A program made the position numbers and the translations under genes. Below the pieces are notes generated by a model that did not search any database, had not been told where the DNA came from, and saw nothing but the letters and a program-made list of their open reading frames with translations. Below are positions 34,979-35,790 of a stretch of 35,790 bases of DNA, one piece after another. Each line of letters starts with the position of its first letter. The stretch's first letter is position 1. The DNA is from Fidelibacterota bacterium (lineage in GTDB: Bacteria > Fidelibacterota > UBA2242): contig JAUVYH010000010.1 in assembly GCA_030603165.1 (NCBI GenBank), positions 1 to 35,790 on the forward strand. Direction: 5' to 3'.

Positions 34979-35407
34979 TGATTTAAGAAGTTGATTAAGT
35001 ATGAATAAATATGATTTAGAAGAACGATTGATTGAATTTTCAGTCCTGATAATTGAAATTGTAAATGAGACGCCTAATTCAAAAGCTGGAAATCATTTGT
35101 CAGGACAATTGGTCCGTTCCGGGACTTCTGTTTCTCTTAATTATGGCGAAGCACAAAGCGCTGAATCAAGAAAAGATTTTATTCATAAGATGAAAGTGAT
35201 TTTGAAAGAATTGCGAGAGACATTTGTTTGTTTGAAAATAATTCATCAGAGTAAATTATATAAAACTGAAAATAAAATAATTGAATCAAAAAAGGAAAAT
35301 AATGAATTGATTTCAATTTTCGTAAAAAGTATTGGAACTGCACAAAAAAATCTTCAATCATAAATAAATCTAAAATCGTTAATCGGTGTTCGGTGTTCGG
35401 TGTTCAA
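34950..35407. mobile_element. IVS-type element, copy 3, intact
   Basis: Inverted arms flank the intact four-helix-bundle gene. The left arm starts TTGAATATCGAATATCGATT (34950) and the right arm ends CGGTGTTCGGTGTTCAA (35407). Both arms are built of 7-nt units (GAATATC on the left, GAACACC in the reverse complement of the right). A transcript would fold into a long stem with the gene in its loop, as in 23S rRNA intervening sequences, where RNase III cuts such stems. Here it is not in an rRNA gene but inside a toxin gene. Confidence 0.75.
35001..35363 (+). CDS. Four-helix-bundle protein of IVS (S23/TIGR02436) family, intact
   Basis: A 120-residue protein matching the family end to end: MNKYDLEERLIEFSVLIIEI (helix 1), then SGQLVRSGTSVSLNYGEAQS (the most conserved stretch), SRKDFIHKMKVILKELRET and a C-terminal helix ending FVKSIGTAQKNL. 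The family is found in 23S rRNA intervening sequences and as single genes scattered in FCB and spirochaete genomes; a helical bundle, possibly pentameric, is known, but the function is not. It is the only intact copy of three in this window and serves as the reference for the damaged ones at 5391 and 12404. Confidence 0.9.
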   Translation: MNKYDLEERLIEFSVLIIEIVNETPNSKAGNHLSGQLVRSGTSVSLNYGEAQSAESRKDFIHKMKVILKELRETFVCLKIIHQSKLYKTENKIIESKKENNELISIFVKSIGTAQKNLQS

Positions 35408-35552
35408 AAAAAGACAGGGAAATAAAAATGTATATAAAAAATAGGCGAAATAATAGTAATATCAAGAGTTGTAGATCGCTTCAACCTTTGTGTAAATTGA
35501 CAGATGATTCTTACGCAACCGCCCACATTTCCTATTACTTAACGATAAAAAA

Positions 35553-35790
35553 ATGAAAATTCAATTTTGTAAAAAGTCTTTGCTGAAAAAGAATTTGCTT
35601 ATTTATCTGAGTGTCCTGCTGATCTGGGGATTAATCGGATGTGAATTCAAAGTGCCCACAATGCCTCGTTTACCGGCGCGCTGGAATTCAAAAGTAATCA
35701 TTCCGCTGCTGGATAAAACATATTCTTTTCTGGATATGGTTTATGATTCCACGGCAACCCGCAATAATTCAATTTATGCCGATACACTCC
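35553..35790 (+). CDS. Lipoprotein of unknown function, cut by the window end
   Basis: ATG 35553 opens a frame that stays open to the last base (79 codons). The start is basic (KKSLLKKN), then a hydrophobic core (LLIYLSVLLIWGLIG) and lipobox LIGC with Cys27. The mature part reads EFKVPTMPRLPARWNSKVIIPLLDKTYSF. A proline-rich start followed by a strand-forming segment suggests a surface or envelope protein. The family cannot be named from this fragment. Confidence 0.7.
   Translation, partial: MKIQFCKKSLLKKNLLIYLSVLLIWGLIGCEFKVPTMPRLPARWNSKVIIPLLDKTYSFLDMVYDSTATRNNSIYADTL

Overview
The window reads as a chromosomal segment from an uncultured or poorly characterised bacterium of the FCB group (Bacteroidota, Ignavibacteria, Calditrichota, Marinimicrobia, KSB1 and relatives). 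The main evidence is two very large secreted proteins (6620-10246 and 15646-20211) ending in a type IX secretion sorting domain (NYPNPFNP/NYPNPFNA, then a GVY(I/F)YA strand), a gingipain-type C25 peptidase, type I dockerins, carboxypeptidase-regulatory-like repeats, and standalone copies of the four-helix-bundle gene of 23S rRNA intervening sequences (IVS). I cannot assign a phylum from sequence alone. Nearly all genes are on the + strand; mutM is the exception. I see no rRNA, tRNA, CRISPR array or prophage.

Layout. 1-3416: a four-helix membrane protein, a repeat-rich spacer, a toxin-antitoxin pair (HTH-Panacea antitoxin plus RelE-like toxin) and convergent mutM. 3633-6374: pgi and a ZIP metal transporter, separated by an internally deleted IVS element. 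6620-12270: a T9SS cargo protein and a secreted M14 carboxypeptidase with a dockerin. 12353-12879: a second IVS element, broken by small hairpin insertions. 12954-15544: a lipoprotein and an A+T-rich restriction-modification pair. 15646-22029: gingipain-like peptidase and a DegP/HtrA protease. 22030-22543: a spacer built of nested hairpins. 22544-33940: a housekeeping stretch of mtnP, ileS, dksA/traR-like, rluD-like, xer recombinase, hpf, hprK, a sugar nucleotidyltransferase, metK and ahcY, with several 4-bp or longer overlaps. MtnP, MetK and AhcY are three enzymes of S-adenosylmethionine metabolism. 34003-35790: a VapBC-type pair, a dead RelBE-type pair, the third (intact) IVS element, and the start of a lipoprotein.

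The most unusual content lies in the small repeats. Comparing the three IVS elements shows that copy 2 (12353-12879) has received three separate precise insertions. Two are 22-bp double hairpins (two adjacent 4-bp stems with 3-nt loops GAA and TAT; stem sequences differ between copies but stay paired). One is a 16-bp perfect hairpin with a TT loop. The first 22-bp insert frameshifts the four-helix-bundle gene. Related hairpins with different but self-complementary stems occur elsewhere (923-944, 1141-1156, 6444-6457, and four clustered in 22147-22290). I infer that these are mobile or templated micro-palindromes, and this is the best candidate here for an undescribed system. IVS copy 3 itself lies within a RelE-like toxin gene whose 3' part is missing.
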